A DNA stretch of 64,000 bases from Syncephalis fuscata (Eukaryota > Zoopagomycota > Zoopagomycetes > Zoopagales > Piptocephalidaceae). Positions 11,103-23,000 of the stretch are shown piece after piece; within the stretch, counting starts at the first letter, position 1, and each line of letters starts with the position of its first letter. A program made the translations under genes and the position numbers. The DNA lies in contig JAHLTZ010000018.1 in assembly GCA_025786725.1 (NCBI GenBank), forward strand, positions 434,001 to 498,000, read 5' to 3'. The notes beneath the pieces were generated by a model. The model was not told the origin of the DNA. It was given only the letters and a program-made list of their open reading frames with translations, and searched no databases.

Positions 11103-11708
11103 TTACACACATGTACCATAATACTGTGGGTATGCAGCGTTGCATCTGGATCCTTTAGTACAGATAGTACCTTCATTGTTGCATTGGCCACCCTTTGGGA
11201 CCTCTATTAAGCAGATGGGTTGTCCTCCACTTGGTAAAGCAGCGCATACCAAACTGCGGCCGACTGTGCATGTATAGAGGGTGCCACCTATATTGCCACA
11301 TGAATTTTTGTGACCAACCTGAACGCCACCAGGAGCCGGGCTTGGAGTTGGAGTTGGAGCTGGACCTGGACCTGGGGCTGGGCCTGGAGCCGGACCGGAT
11401 CCAGATTTACAAGTGCCTTGCCATTGATCAGTCTTAATGTCGCAGTAGAGTCCACCGGCACATTTACCGGTTCCTTTATTGCATGTGCCACCAAGCTGAA
11501 TAATATCTAAGCATATTGGGCTGGAAGAGCCTGGCATGGTATCACACGTTAAACCTGCATTGCATTTAAAAAGAACACCGGCTAAATCACACGAGTTGCC
11601 ACGGCCTACAGGTGTTGGCGGTTGGTTTTGTGGGCGTGCATCGACATTGGCAGTCAAAGCGACTAGCAAAGCGGCGAATTTGGAGATGTTGGATAGAGTG
11701 AACTGCAT
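11103..11708 (-). CDS. Secreted cysteine-rich protein, two eight-cysteine domains (A-A)
   Basis: Single-exon gene of 201 residues beginning MQFTLSNISK with a signal peptide ending near ANVDA. Two eight-cysteine domains (about residues 38-103 and 133-201) flank a linker of repeated Pro-Gly-Pro-Ala type (PAPGPAPGPGPAPTPTP, about residues 107-126), which is probably extended. It ends right after the last cysteine (GTCV). Relative to the 7163 paralogue, an extra base after that codon puts the basic and acidic tail out of frame, and remnants are visible downstream in 11006-11102. Protein similarity to the 7163 product is only moderate although the 3' flank is almost identical. Likely extracellular; function unknown. 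Confidence 0.8.
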   Translation of the reverse strand: MQFTLSNISKFAALLVALTANVDARPQNQPPTPVGRGNSCDLAGVLFKCNAGLTCDTMPGSSSPICLDIIQLGGTCNKGTGKCAGGLYCDIKTDQWQGTCKSGSGPAPGPAPGPGPAPTPTPSPAPGGVQVGHKNSCGNIGGTLYTCTVGRSLVCAALPSGGQPICLIEVPKGGQCNNEGTICTKGSRCNAAYPQYYGTCV

Positions 11709-11863
11709 GTTGGTATTGACAATGTTGAGTCTTGATTGTGTTTTGAAAGTGCGAGTGCAAATGTAAATACAGTGCTGTTAGATGCTTGTGATGCTACAAG
11801 ATAGTCTGAAATGAGAATGCTGATGTTGATGTAGAACTATTGCGACTATTAATTTTGTGCGCT

Positions 11864-11954
11864 CTTTTATAGTTCATCTTCGTGAGACATACCCACGGCA
11901 ACTACAGTTGTTTGATTAGTAGCATCTATGAATAGACGTATAGCAAAGGAATCA
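11864..11954 (-). promoter_or_regulatory. Shared promoter block of the 11103-11708 gene
   Basis: Minus-strand CTATAAAAG at 11864-11872 lies about 160 bases before the ATG at 11708. The conserved element at 11930-11954 differs from the 8146-8170 copy at two positions. Position and order match the other members. Confidence 0.65.
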
Positions 11955-12170
11955 GTAGCATGTGTAGAAATAAATTACCATTGAAATGGTGCGTAAAAAC
12001 ACGTTTGTGCTAAAAAAAGCACGATCCCAATGGATGATGATTTTATTGGTTACACGAACATCGATTCGGCCAATCATATAGTATTAGCAATTTGCCCACG
12101 AATTGAAATTGTAAATTGTAAATTTCAAAGGCTAGCAACAGGCGGCAACCGACTGTCGACTGCATCCCTA

Positions 12171-12327
12171 TGTTGACAGATACAATGGCACTACAGGCGT
12201 TGCTATGACTGTGAGAAATAATGGTACATGTTAAGTTGTAAATTCTTTGTCTTTTTATTTGTTGACAGATACAATGGCATTACAGGCGTTGCTATGGCTG
12301 TGAGCAATAATGGTACATGTTAAGTTG
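12171..12327. repeat. Tandem duplication, two 68-bp copies, period 89
   Basis: Both copies begin TGTTGACAGATACAATGGCA and run to TTAAGTTG with a few substitutions (12171-12238 and 12260-12327). Related but single sequence occurs in the other promoter units near 8390 and 10150, so this duplication is specific to the third unit. Confidence 0.8.
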
Positions 12328-12730
12328 CGAACTCTGTCTTTTCATTTAATCTTTCAATTGTTAAGGCATAACACAGCTGTCAGATTTATTGTCCAGCTTA
12401 TAATCTAAAAATAACTTGTCTATATAGACATTACACATTCAATTTAAGAGTTGGAACAGCACTATAGCTGTGAATTCAAGTAGAACTTTAGAAGCTACTA
12501 TTCAAAGGCTAGTGGAGATATTTATTTTAAGCATTGCTAGTGTAACGGTAGACGACCCATTTGGATGCAATATACTTTACCCGTTACATGGCCGAAATAA
12601 ATTTCCATCAATTAACAAAGGCTCGGCGTTATATTTATAATTAGCTAAAGTCGCAAACGTACATGGCCTTTTGCTAATAATAGTTTTTTTAAAAATCACT
12701 TTTATTTACAGTTATATATTGTACTGCATT

Positions 12731-12915
12731 ATTGTTGTTGTTGGTCATGCGTAGAAAGATCGATCAAATATCAATAGAAGCCATATGATTGCAATTCCAT
12801 TTCATTCCGCAGTCGTTGTTATTGCGTCTAAATGGTATTTTCTATTTTTTAATGTTCTACTATTGCATTTTGGGCATATTTGTGATGTAATATTATACAT
12901 TCTATAGTGATGTAT
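12731..12915. repeat. Dispersed repeat, copy 1 (partner 30197-30405)
   Basis: The two segments share an ordered series of blocks: GTTGTTGTTG, GTAGAAAGAT, AAAGCCAT-like, TTGTTATTG, TCTATTTT and TTGCATTTTGG. Identity is moderate with small indels. Both lie upstream of secreted-protein genes of the same family, so they probably belong to an old duplicated upstream region. Confidence 0.7.
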
Positions 12916-13509
12916 GGGTGTTTAGTTGTATCTAAAAGTGATAAGAAAAAGAAAGTAAAATAAATAAATAAAAGATATGAAAGAAAATAGAATAGCTCCA
13001 ATTTAATAATTAATAAATAGACTTATGTGATTCTGTGTCAAAAAACCAAAATTAACATTCTTTACTTGATCAAACTACACATTTGCTGTTCTACTAAACA
13101 TAAAGCTGGATGATGAGTGACATTAAATATCAAACTATAATGCTTTGAATACTTTACAGTAACAATAGTATGGATTAACATTTATTTATTATACTTTGTT
13201 TTAAGTAACATAAAAATACTATTTAACATTTATTAACACTAATATCAAATATTGAAAATAGCGCAGACTGGTTCATCTTTACTTGCATTAATCAGAATTG
13301 ATATGGCGCCGCTTCAACAAATAACAATTTTTAGTATTAAAAACAGATCGACGGTTTAATATTTGAGTTATAAATCTTTCTTGTACTTCAGTTTAAGGAT
13401 AGGGGCATAAAGTGAAATGGCTCTGTATTAATAGAATGTGATGGTGATTCAATTTCACCTTTTTTATTTACGCGCTGGTTAATCGTTTTTTACTTGTTTT
13501 TTAATCGTA

Positions 13510-15738
13510 ATGAGCGATAAAACTCATGAATTCCAACTGGGATCACGTCCTTTAAAAGCAAGTGCCTAGCGTGTTGCACATTTCAGGTTTCTTATCATTC
13601 TCCATATATTAGAAAAAACCTATAGTAGGTTTTACCAAGTTAACGGATTTAGAGCCCAAAGAGCGCACCAATGTATGTGGCGTTGTGGTCTTTCGCGGAC
13701 CCATTAAACCAACAAAAACCAATGGCAAGTTCTTTAGCTGTTGAGTACTAGCACTTCACTGATAAATAATGATAGCTTTCCACGTGTTTTTCCGCCTAAT
13801 CGATCCGAGCCATCCGCTGATAAACAATGCTATTAGATGCAATATGTTTTTTTCGGTTAGTAAGCACGAGCAAATAGAGGCAATTAAGCCGCATCGTACC
13901 ATTATTGTGGCGCGTAATGTCAAGGTATTGTTACGCCACAACAATACTACCTGGTTTAATAACTAAAGCTAGATCCAAGAATTTAATCAAGACATCCAAA
14001 TTGTACTGCATGATGACAATGGAACGTTGCTATTTGACGCAAACCAACCGACACCTCTTATGCCACAGTTTGGGATGGAGGCTTTAGAGGATGAACTGAT
14101 ACTAGTGAACTACATACAAGAGTGGTGGCGTGAATTGGCCAATGAGACACAATTGAATGGCGAGTGCGGATCTACGAACCAAGTTGCCACGTCCTCCCGG
14201 TCCACTAGTTATGGTGCTCGACCGACTGTGACCTACGACAAAGCACATCGTCATATGCCATACATCAATTTTACAGGACAGGTAAACAAAAATGACATAA
14301 CACTGATAGATTATTATTAATTGTCAATTAGTAGTTACTTAATTACAACGCTATTCATTCGGGTCTCATAGTTTTATATTTAACCGACTATACAGAACAG
14401 CTTGACATTAAGTAGGTGCTTTTATTACTTAATTGCAATTTATTTATTTATTGCTACTACTATTAGACCCACGCCAAATATATCGACTGATAAGGATATT
14501 CGACCTGTTGAACTACGCCACGAGGGTTGTATTATTCAACGAGAGGCTATAATTGAATGTTGCATTTGGGATGAGCATGCCGCCACTTTTGTCCAGTCAG
14601 ATCCGCGTTTATTTGATTATGTTCGCCTGGAAAATGTTAGTTTGAAAATTGACAATATACATGGTCGGTTAGTTGGCAATGTTCGTGGTGGTAGCTATGG
14701 TCGTGTTACAGTTCCATTGGAGTTGAGTGATATACGTGTAGAAACAATTAGAAAGTAAGTAATTAGCCGTCAGATACTGAATGGAAGTTTGAATAAACAT
14801 GCATTATTTCTATACCAGACGTAAACAGTCCTATTTAAATCTAAAGGATGAGTCACTGGAGTCAGTTGTCGGCAAGAACAGCACTAGACAATCATCACAG
14901 ACAGTGGATGCATCCTTAAATAAACCTAGTGTATTAGCTACAGGCAGGTTATTTAAATGAATATACGTTATAATAATACTAATCAAAATATTTAGATTTA
15001 GTATTACCACGTCGTTTGGATCTGTCATCCATTCCAAAAGTACTCGATTCACATCAAGTAGGTTGATTTATTGTGTTTATTGGCTAATCATCTTATACAA
15101 TAACACAATTCTGTTTTATAATAGGTACCGTGGCAATTTAAGATTCAAGCTCGGCTAGTATCATATTTTCCAAAAGATTTAAGGGATTTCTGTATAGCTG
15201 TTTGTTCTAAATGTGGAGCAAAGTACGTAATGATTATTAGGATATATACATGTATATAGATTAAATTGCTTTAACAACTATTGTTTTTTGTCAATAGAGA
15301 ATCTTTTGATGAGATCAAAAGTTGCGACTGCGATGAACACAATAGCATGTACATGTATAGATTTGCTATTTTGTTGTCAGATGCACCTGAAAAGCAAGTT
15401 GATGATTCAAATCACTCATTACAAGTCATTGTGCGTGGTGAAGAGGCGGTAAGTTATATAGCAACATCTGTATAGTTATATACCTATTTGATGATTAGAT
15501 AAACTTTCTTAACATGCCACCGTCGAATTTAAGACAAGATACACTTACGTTAGCACAACTAGAAAAACAAATGAATTGGCTGATGGAACAAAAGGCGTTT
15601 TCCGAATGGTGTATAGTATCATTCGTTAAGAAGGCTTCCAGTATAGTATACGATAATACACCCACCAATCAAATAAAGTCAACCTATCAGCTGTTTAATA
15701 CAAAAACAACTTCGTTAACGGCTGTTCATTCTAATTAG
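13510..15738 (+). CDS. POT1: Protection of telomeres 1 homologue
   Basis: Binds single-stranded telomeric DNA through OB folds and caps chromosome ends in shelterin. Exons: 13510-13561, 13629-13724, 13776-13924, 13973-14281, 14335-14411, 14467-14754, 14819-14943, 14996-15057, 15125-15222, 15298-15448, 15499-15738; total 1647 nt, 548 residues, phases all close. The first OB fold shows SFTKLTDLEP, VCGVVVFRGP and FFRLIDPS. The second shows IVLYLTDYTE and the Pot1-like RGGSYGRVTVPLE. The C-terminal part has ARLVSYFPKDL, then CSKCGAKE...CDCDE, corresponding to the zinc-ribbon OB fold that binds TPP1 in animals. Introns after 13724 and 14943 have GC donors. The short exon 14335-14411 is the least certain boundary. 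It converges on the ELO gene with only 44 bases between stops. Confidence 0.88.
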
Positions 15739-15782
15739 TCATATAATATGAGGTAGTAGAATTTATACTAAAAAGTACAGTT

Positions 15783-17270
15783 TTATTTGACTTTTTTAGT
15801 TTTGCGTTTAGTAGAGGTTGCTTTGGCGGTGGGTTCCGTCGCTGGTGTTGCCGATGCTATCGCAGTGGTGGGTGGATTTGGAAGTAGTACTGATGGATCA
15901 GTCGTTGCCTCTGGTATGGGTGCATCGATGGTGGCCTTTAATAAACGAATGTAGAGCAACAACATAATAGCGTGTACGCCCATAGTTAGCCAAAAAGCAC
16001 CGTCGCTACCACGACAAGAACCTGATACTTCTAGAAACACTTCATCAGCAATAATTCCTTGCTTTCTAGCCTCTTCTTCTAGATTGACCATTCCATTATC
16101 CTCTGCTGGCCCGCCATAACGATATGCCAAGATTGGATCTGACTGACTCATTTGTTGTGCTATCAAGTAGTAAATACCTAATAAAAGTGTCATGGTGTAC
16201 TGGGCTGTTTGACCAAGAGTAATAAACCACTAAAGAAATACAGTTAACGTATTAATTAATAGGCACAATCAATATGGTTACTACTATATAATCTGTACAC
16301 TTACTTTAACCTTTACTGGCTGTCCCATAACAGCTTGTGAGTAGAAATAATAGGCGGCTACCAATGATATTGAATCAAACAATATAATCCAACTAAAACA
16401 ATAAAAAACCACTTGCTATAGTGCTACCCGTTGATATTATGCGTAATAGCTTACATGGCAAATGTACTGCGATCCTCTAGCCAAGCCCATGCTAATGGCA
16501 GTGCCGTCAAATGATGAAACACGAAAATAGGGCGAAGAGGGCGCTTATATACAACGTTGGTCAGACCATTAATGCTGCTAATCCCTTCCTAGCTACTTAC
16601 CTTAGCCAGTAATAGCCATAGTGTATCGAAAAGCTGGTACATTTTTGACAAATAGTAGATGTAGATAAGAAACGCGAACCGTCCCGTTGTAGATAGTTCT
16701 GGTTCGGGGCTGCAAAACGCACCAATGGCTCCATTATGCTATTATAGAATATGGTTATTATGATAGCTATCATTTAAAAATACCGTTCACTTGCCTGAAT
16801 GCGTGTATAAATCTCTTCGTAGGCGGCCATAATCAACACACCCGAGCAAATACTGTAGAAAATACCATAGAAAGCACTAGGTATAGTCACGTCATAGGCT
16901 GGCCTGCCTTGCATCCACCACTGGCATTATTGTGGGTCAGTTGCTTATAGGCTTCCGATTGTTTACTTACGCGCACTAGTCCGATGGTGACCAAGTAGGT
17001 TGCAGACAGCAATTACCAGCTATATATAGATAGATAGATTTGGTTATTTATCTGTTTAAGCTATATCATACTACTTGCCTGCCAGTCAGACCAGGGTGTT
17101 ATGCCTTGCTGCCAGGCAAAATCCTTGACAGGAAATACCGAACCAATACGCCAGTTCTCAGAATCCCAGCTGGTATGCAGCCCAATACCTTGCTTTAAAT
17201 TAGTCCAGACACCATCGGGCATACGCGCGATAACGCGTTCTACCGTCTCGGCTACTGCAATGTCAGCCAT
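15783..17270 (-). CDS. ELO-family fatty acid elongase-like protein with variant histidine box
   Basis: ELO proteins are ER membrane 3-ketoacyl-CoA synthases that lengthen fatty acids. Exons in transcript order: 17079-17270, 16971-17019, 16795-16907, 16601-16738, 16455-16543, 16305-16392, 15783-16229; 1116 nt, 371 residues, in frame. Family landmarks are FCSPEPELSTTGR, IYYLSKMYQLFDTLWLLLAK and then the histidine box. The usual HxxHH is FVFHH here, so the first histidine is Phe. Several hydrophobic segments follow, including FWLTMGVHAIMLLLYIRLL, and a Lys-rich C-terminus (KRKTKKVK) that could act as an ER-retention signal. Introns 1 and 3 have GC donors; the exon 2/3 junction is the weakest. 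Loss of the first histidine makes activity uncertain. Confidence 0.75.
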
Positions 17271-17998
17271 AATAATGAATGATGAAAGTGGCGTATAAGT
17301 AATAGTAGTAGTAAGCGGGAATGAAGATTAATTTGACTATCCGCATGGCTTGTTAGAGAACAAGGATATATGCGTGTGAGCAAGTGTATTTAAATTTGTA
17401 CCATCCATCCAATCAGTGGACTGTGAACAAATAGACGTCATAAATTGCCCACACACACACACACACAATTCACCAACCAACTACAATAGTATGCTCACTG
17501 CCGATGTTAAGGAATGAGTGTAATAGTAATAAATGTCATTTATTTACTATATAAACAGTATAACTGTATAAAGTTAATGGTAGTAGTGATAGAAGCAATA
17601 ATATATTAATATATTGAATACAGCATCTTAGATGTAGTAGCAGTCAAGCACTATTTATTTCTTTTGCTTTCATCATCACAGTAAACTAATTGAATAAAAT
17701 TGGTAAAATTTTTGTAAATACACGGAACAACTGTACAAGCATCAAGCAATTATATTGATCACCGACAAGTAAACTGGACCGGAAATTGCATTGCGTGTTC
17801 AGCGTGGATACGCAATATCACGCGTAAATATATCACGTGCTATTACGCCAACTAATTAATTACAATTACCTTATTTGGTAATAAAACCAAAAAAGGTCAC
17901 ATGACCTAATGACAAGCATTGTAGCTATAGCATTGTGCTTGCATCTCTTTTTCTTTTTTGCAATTACTTTGTTTTCAGTAAAAGTTTATTTTAAAGGG
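17271..17998. other. Divergent intergenic region between elongase and Josephin genes
   Basis: Shared 5' region of two divergently transcribed genes. It holds an (AC)n microsatellite at about 17450-17466 and AT-rich sequence with several short inverted palindromic spots. A T- and C-rich stretch (17945-17975) precedes the Josephin start. No gene is seen. Confidence 0.6.
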
Positions 17999-19002
17999 AT
18001 GGTCTATCATGAAAAGCAAACGGGACTGCTGTGTGCCATGGTAAGCAATATAGCCATTAGTAGTAGTTGGCTAATAAAATAACTATGTTATAATAGCACG
18101 TTGTAAATAATTTAGCAAGTATTTAAAAGTGGTTGATTGTAGATTAACTAATGGTTCAACCACGTGTATCCAGCTACAGAAAGCAGTATTTAGCAAAAAA
18201 GATCTAGATGCGATAGCTGATGAATTGGGTGCTGTTTCTGCTTCATCGGCTCCGTCACAACTATCACTATTACCATTAACGTGGCGACATCCACATCGCG
18301 GTATTTTGTAAGTAGCCAATGTCAATAATAAATATAATTAGTTTATATGATGTAAATATTAACAACTAGCCAATATTTGCCTATTTAGTGGTGGCAACTA
18401 TGATATTAATGTCTTAACGACAGCTTTAAATCGCCACCAGCTATCACTAAGCTGGTTCGATCAAAGAAAACGCAAGTATTTTAATAAGCACATCACTTAA
18501 TGGGATAATTTATATATTAATATGTATAAACTATATATTACAGCATTGTCTTCTATTGATTTGACTTTTGTTAAAAGCGGTGATGACTGGACAGTCGATC
18601 AAACGGCTAGCACTAATATAACATTGCCGGCTACTTCTACCGCCTCTAATACGTCAGTACCACTGGCTGGATTTATTATCAACTTACCACCTACTTATCT
18701 ATGGTCTGCACGGCATTGGTTTGCCATTCGACGTGTCTATGATCCAACACTTGACATAAATGGTTGGTGGAATCTTGATTCTCGTCTTGATACGCCCCTC
18801 TACATCGGTACAAATGATGATGTAAGTACAATAAGGCTAGTATTAATGAGAGCTCTAGCTTATTAATTAATATTTTATTATTGCATAGTTACTTAATTAC
18901 TTGGACACTTTATTAAATAGTCAAGACCACCAGTCTAGCTTTCGAATACCTATACTCAGTACCGAGAGCAATATACAACTGTTCTTGGTGCATGATTTGT
19001 AA
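17999..19002 (+). CDS. Josephin-domain deubiquitinase (JOSD-like)
   Basis: Cysteine protease that removes ubiquitin. Exons: 17999-18040, 18097-18114, 18174-18307, 18389-18471, 18544-18821, 18889-19002; 669 nt, 222 residues, in frame. It begins MVYHEKQTGLLCAMH with oxyanion Gln7 and nucleophile Cys12, then NNLLQ. Later come GGNYDINVL, NLPPTY and RHWFAIRR, the last holding the catalytic His, followed by WWNLDS with the third catalytic residue. The domain fills the protein, with no ubiquitin-interacting motifs, so it resembles JOSD1/2 rather than ataxin-3. Two introns (18115-18173, 18472-18543) use GCAAGT donors, and one exon is only 18 nt. Ignoring the GC donors breaks the conserved NNLLQ motif, which supports these boundaries. 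Confidence 0.88.
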
Positions 19003-20001
19003 ATCAGCCTGGCAAATGCTATGATAGCCAATCGTTTATTGCCCCGATGGCCGATCCTGAATTTATAACCCAATCATTCATCTGATCATATTGATAATAC
19101 CATTGAATAAGATTATACGTCCATCCACATAAAATATTACTATGATCCACTCATTCACTCACTCACACTGATACTCTGGCACTCACACTCATAGCAACTT
19201 ATCCCCACCACACACACAAAATGGCTACCTCGTTCTCGTACTCTTTCCTTCTCTCTCTCTCTCTCTTTCTCTCGTACTCAATCGCCGGCATCTCTTCATT
19301 CAGCTCGTTTCTATCGTTATTCCCACTGATTAGTCGGCAATCTTTATTACTCTGTCCACTAAATCTCAACAATACACCTGCTTTTGTTGGTACATCTTGA
19401 CGCTATTCCTCAATAGCCACTTTCTGTCTACGCAGTGATCGTGTAGCGGTCGGTACCGGTGATTCTAACTAATTAGCTGCAGCGATCTTACTGTATATGC
19501 ACTACTGCTTTGCCATACATCGCTTATATACTTGTAGGAATCGTCCCTTTGTATACATTTGCGGATCTATCGTCCCTGTTGCTGTTGAACTGAACTGATA
19601 TATGTATAGTAATACATATAAATATATGTTTGCATGTACGCGATCAACCAATCTACCAGGCATTCCTATATTGACGTTCTCATCTTTTTACCAACTCGGC
19701 CTACTAGAAGCCACGCAAACACGATTCACAGCATAAGTTACGACCTGTCATCTACTTGAGTCTACTTCAGCGGTTGATCTGCGTGTTTGAAACACTCTAC
19801 TTATCAGCCATTAGACATTTGTAGATAGAGCATAAGCGAAACTTGCATACAAAGGCGCCAACAATACTGACAACAACGAATAACGTGGCCAGTATACCGC
19901 TGACGGCATTTGGTTCCAACCTATCCCCAGCGTAAGCTGAACGCGCTATACGCATTCGTATACACCCATACATATACCATACCTCTTGGTGTTTACCCGC
20001 C
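19003..20001. other. Intergenic region with low-complexity CT-rich tract
   Basis: No gene supported. It has CACTCA-type simple sequence near 19150-19190, a CT microsatellite at about 19250-19275, and a more GC-rich stretch before the start at 20002. This is presumably the 5' region of the PHD-SET gene. Confidence 0.6.
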
Positions 20002-23000
20002 ATGTCTACCAAGGTAAGACGGCGGGGACAAGCCAGTCACCAGACATCAGACAACGAGGATGATCCCGCCAACTGGCCAGAGATGTCAAGGGGAGACGAT
20101 CTTGCCATGGCTACTGGCCGTTTAAAACCAAACGACAGCGATAGCAACAATACAGAAAGCCGGCGTGCCCGTCCAGCAGAAATTGTACATCGAATTTTAT
20201 TGACGATGGCGCCGACTCTCACAGTGCCGAAGATGAAGGAGTCATTCGCTGTATTTGTGGCTATGACTTTGATGACGGATTTACTATCCAATGCGACGAT
20301 TGTTTAGTATGGCAACACGGCATTTGTGTTGGTATAAGTGAAGATAATGTACCAAAAGAATATCTATGCGAGCGATGTTCGCCACGATGGCTAGACGTTA
20401 AGGTAGGCATAAACAAATAATGACAGTAAAAAGATAGCTGGTGCAGCCTGTATATGTATAGATAGTAATATATTATAATATACACTGTATGCTAATTGCC
20501 ACGCTATAAAGCATCGAATTACAATGAAAGATTATGTTAACAATGCTAATATACGTTTTTTATTATGATTATGATTACTGTTTTGCATTAGGCTGCAAAA
20601 GAAAGACAGCGAAAAAGATATGAAAACTATCAACGGCGTCTACGCGAGCCACGTAAACGGAAAGAGCATTCTCGATCAAGTACTGCTTCAAATATTGCCA
20701 CTGGTGGATCGACGACGGCAACAGCAGCAACAACAGTAGCTCGAACACGCATTGATGCCACGGTCAATGATCAGTTACAATCGCGTGAAACAAGGCCTGG
20801 CATCCGTCGTCGTACATCATCGGCGGGTGTTCGCAGCACAAGTAACGGTCGATCGCGTATAGCAGCTAGTACAAATCTATCCGACTCCGACCATGGCAAT
20901 ACGGCCGACATTACTCCAATATCACCAAGTGTACGTGAGCACGAACTTGAATTCACCCCACTTGAAACAAGCATTTATTCAGCCTGTGACGATATATGTC
21001 GCAAATTACTAAATGCTTGCAGTGAGTCGCCAGACTTTGATCCATCTGAGCCGTTATCGACCCAATTTGAATTGAGCCAAACGGCACTCACCACACCACA
21101 GCATCCAGTATCTACGCGTCGTGGCATTTTTACCCGCACACGGGTCCATACAATAGTCCGGCGGATTAAATCTAGTCGTGGCAATGCAGCTACGTCACGA
21201 TATGCACTGTATGCGCGACAAGATCAGCCAAAAGGTCGACATGTATGCGAACTGGTCGGTGAAGTATTTCCATCGAAAATATACATCGACGACCGTATGA
21301 ATCAATATCAGCTACTTGGTACGGTAAAACAGCATGTACGACTTCATCCTGCTTCATTACTATGTGTTGATGCACGCCATGTTGGCAACGATGCACGTTT
21401 TTTCCGACGTAGTTGCCGGCCAAACTGCGTAGTACGTACAGTAGTCTTGGCAGATGTAGCCGACGGTGAAGATCCTACACTTGCTGTTCGTCTATGTGCA
21501 TTTGCATCGCGTGACATTGCACGGGGCGAAGAATTAACACTAGGCTGGGAGTTTTCTCCAGGGCATATTTGCGGTGGCAAAGTACCAGATCCATCGGATG
21601 CCGAACGTGGCGAACCTGAAGCAAAACGAGAGGCCCGTGCCGCTGCATACGCCGCTTTACTTGCGCTAGCTGACTGTGCATGTGATAAACGGACTATATG
21701 CCGGTTTGAAAAAATGCGTCGATGGCTAGACGCATATCGTCGCGGTGCCAATGCAGCTGCCGCTGTAGCTGATCGAAAACAAGCAAAACTACGCCGAGAG
21801 GCCAAGAATAATAATAATTACACTAATGCAAGTAAAACGTCCCGTATGGCCATTGGTCTAATGGACGATGGTAAGTTTATTGATTATTAATTAAATTCAA
21901 GCTAATTTATTACTATTTAGAAGCGGCAACAGTACGCATACAGCCAAGTCCTGCCGCTAATGGTAGCAATGCTAATGGTGCAGCGATTGGATTAGCCAAT
22001 GATTTGTTATCACGCAACAATGTATCTGATGGTAAGCAATTAAAACTATTATTATTAAATAACTAACGATTATGGAATAGCGTTTACTGATGATAAAAGT
22101 GAACGGTATCAAATTCGATCAAATTATGAGCCGTCCCAATCGGATGCACCAGCAACCAAGAGTAAATCCTTGGCAACATCTAGTGGTTCAGAGTTTTTTA
22201 GTTTGAAAAAACTATGGCTTAGTGATTATAAATCACAGGCAGCGGCGGCTGCAGCAGCGGCAACTACTGTCAGTATAGCAGCAGCAACAACGACCGACAC
22301 TTCCATTTCCTCTGCTACACCATTGAGCAACTCAGTGGAAATGGCAACAGCAGTACTGCCAGAACCAGCCTCACCCGCAAATACCGAGTCATCAAAAGAA
22401 GAGCCATTGGATGTTAAACCAATTGATACTATGCCAACGTCACCAATCGATACATCAAAACAAGATATGACAGACTCATTACTTCCAGATTCAACAATGA
22501 AAACTATTGATAGAATTGTAGAAGAGGAAGGGGAGGAAGAAGAAGAGGAGGAAAAGGACGACGATGAAGAGAAAGAAAATACAGTTACTGGTGTTAAACG
22601 AGAGGCTGACAGTCAAACAGTTTCTAATGATACTGAATCGACAATGGTGCCAGATGCTAAACGAGTAAAGAAAGAAGACACGTCAGAACTTACACCACCA
22701 GTTAGTGATACGACAGCAGCTACATCTGATACTGAATTGCCAGCTTCTCCGGTTAAGGTACGACTTTCACTGCAAGATTACCGCCGTCTACATGGTATTA
22801 AATCGGCCACTGCACCATCAACAACACCTGCCATGACAGCTATTTCATCTGATCCATCGGTTACATTGACTGAATCAACATCAATGCCCATTGAACCATC
22901 AGCAGATGTTTATACGGCAGATACAGCATCAAATGAAAATCGTATATTAGAAGATTCATCCAATAAGTCATACAATGAATCCAATAATATTACTAATGTG

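Larger units (their letters stand above)
11709..13509. other. Intergenic: promoter unit, local duplication, dispersed repeat
   Basis: No gene supported. 11840-12560 is the upstream unit shared with the two other array members. Within it a 68-bp segment is tandemly duplicated (12171-12238 and 12260-12327). 12731-12915 resembles 30197-30405. The rest, to the POT1 start at 13510, is AT-rich with no feature I can name. Confidence 0.65.

Noticed and set aside
19797-20012. 71-codon minus-strand frame overlapping the start of the PHD-SET gene
   Set aside because: No recognisable features, and it overlaps the 5' end of a well supported gene.
20014-20142. Alternative intron explaining the first frame change in the PHD-SET gene
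   Set aside because: Donor and acceptor are acceptable and phase fits, but it would remove a natural-looking hydrophilic N-terminus. A one-base loss in the T run at 20195 matches the pattern seen in other genes better. Not excluded.
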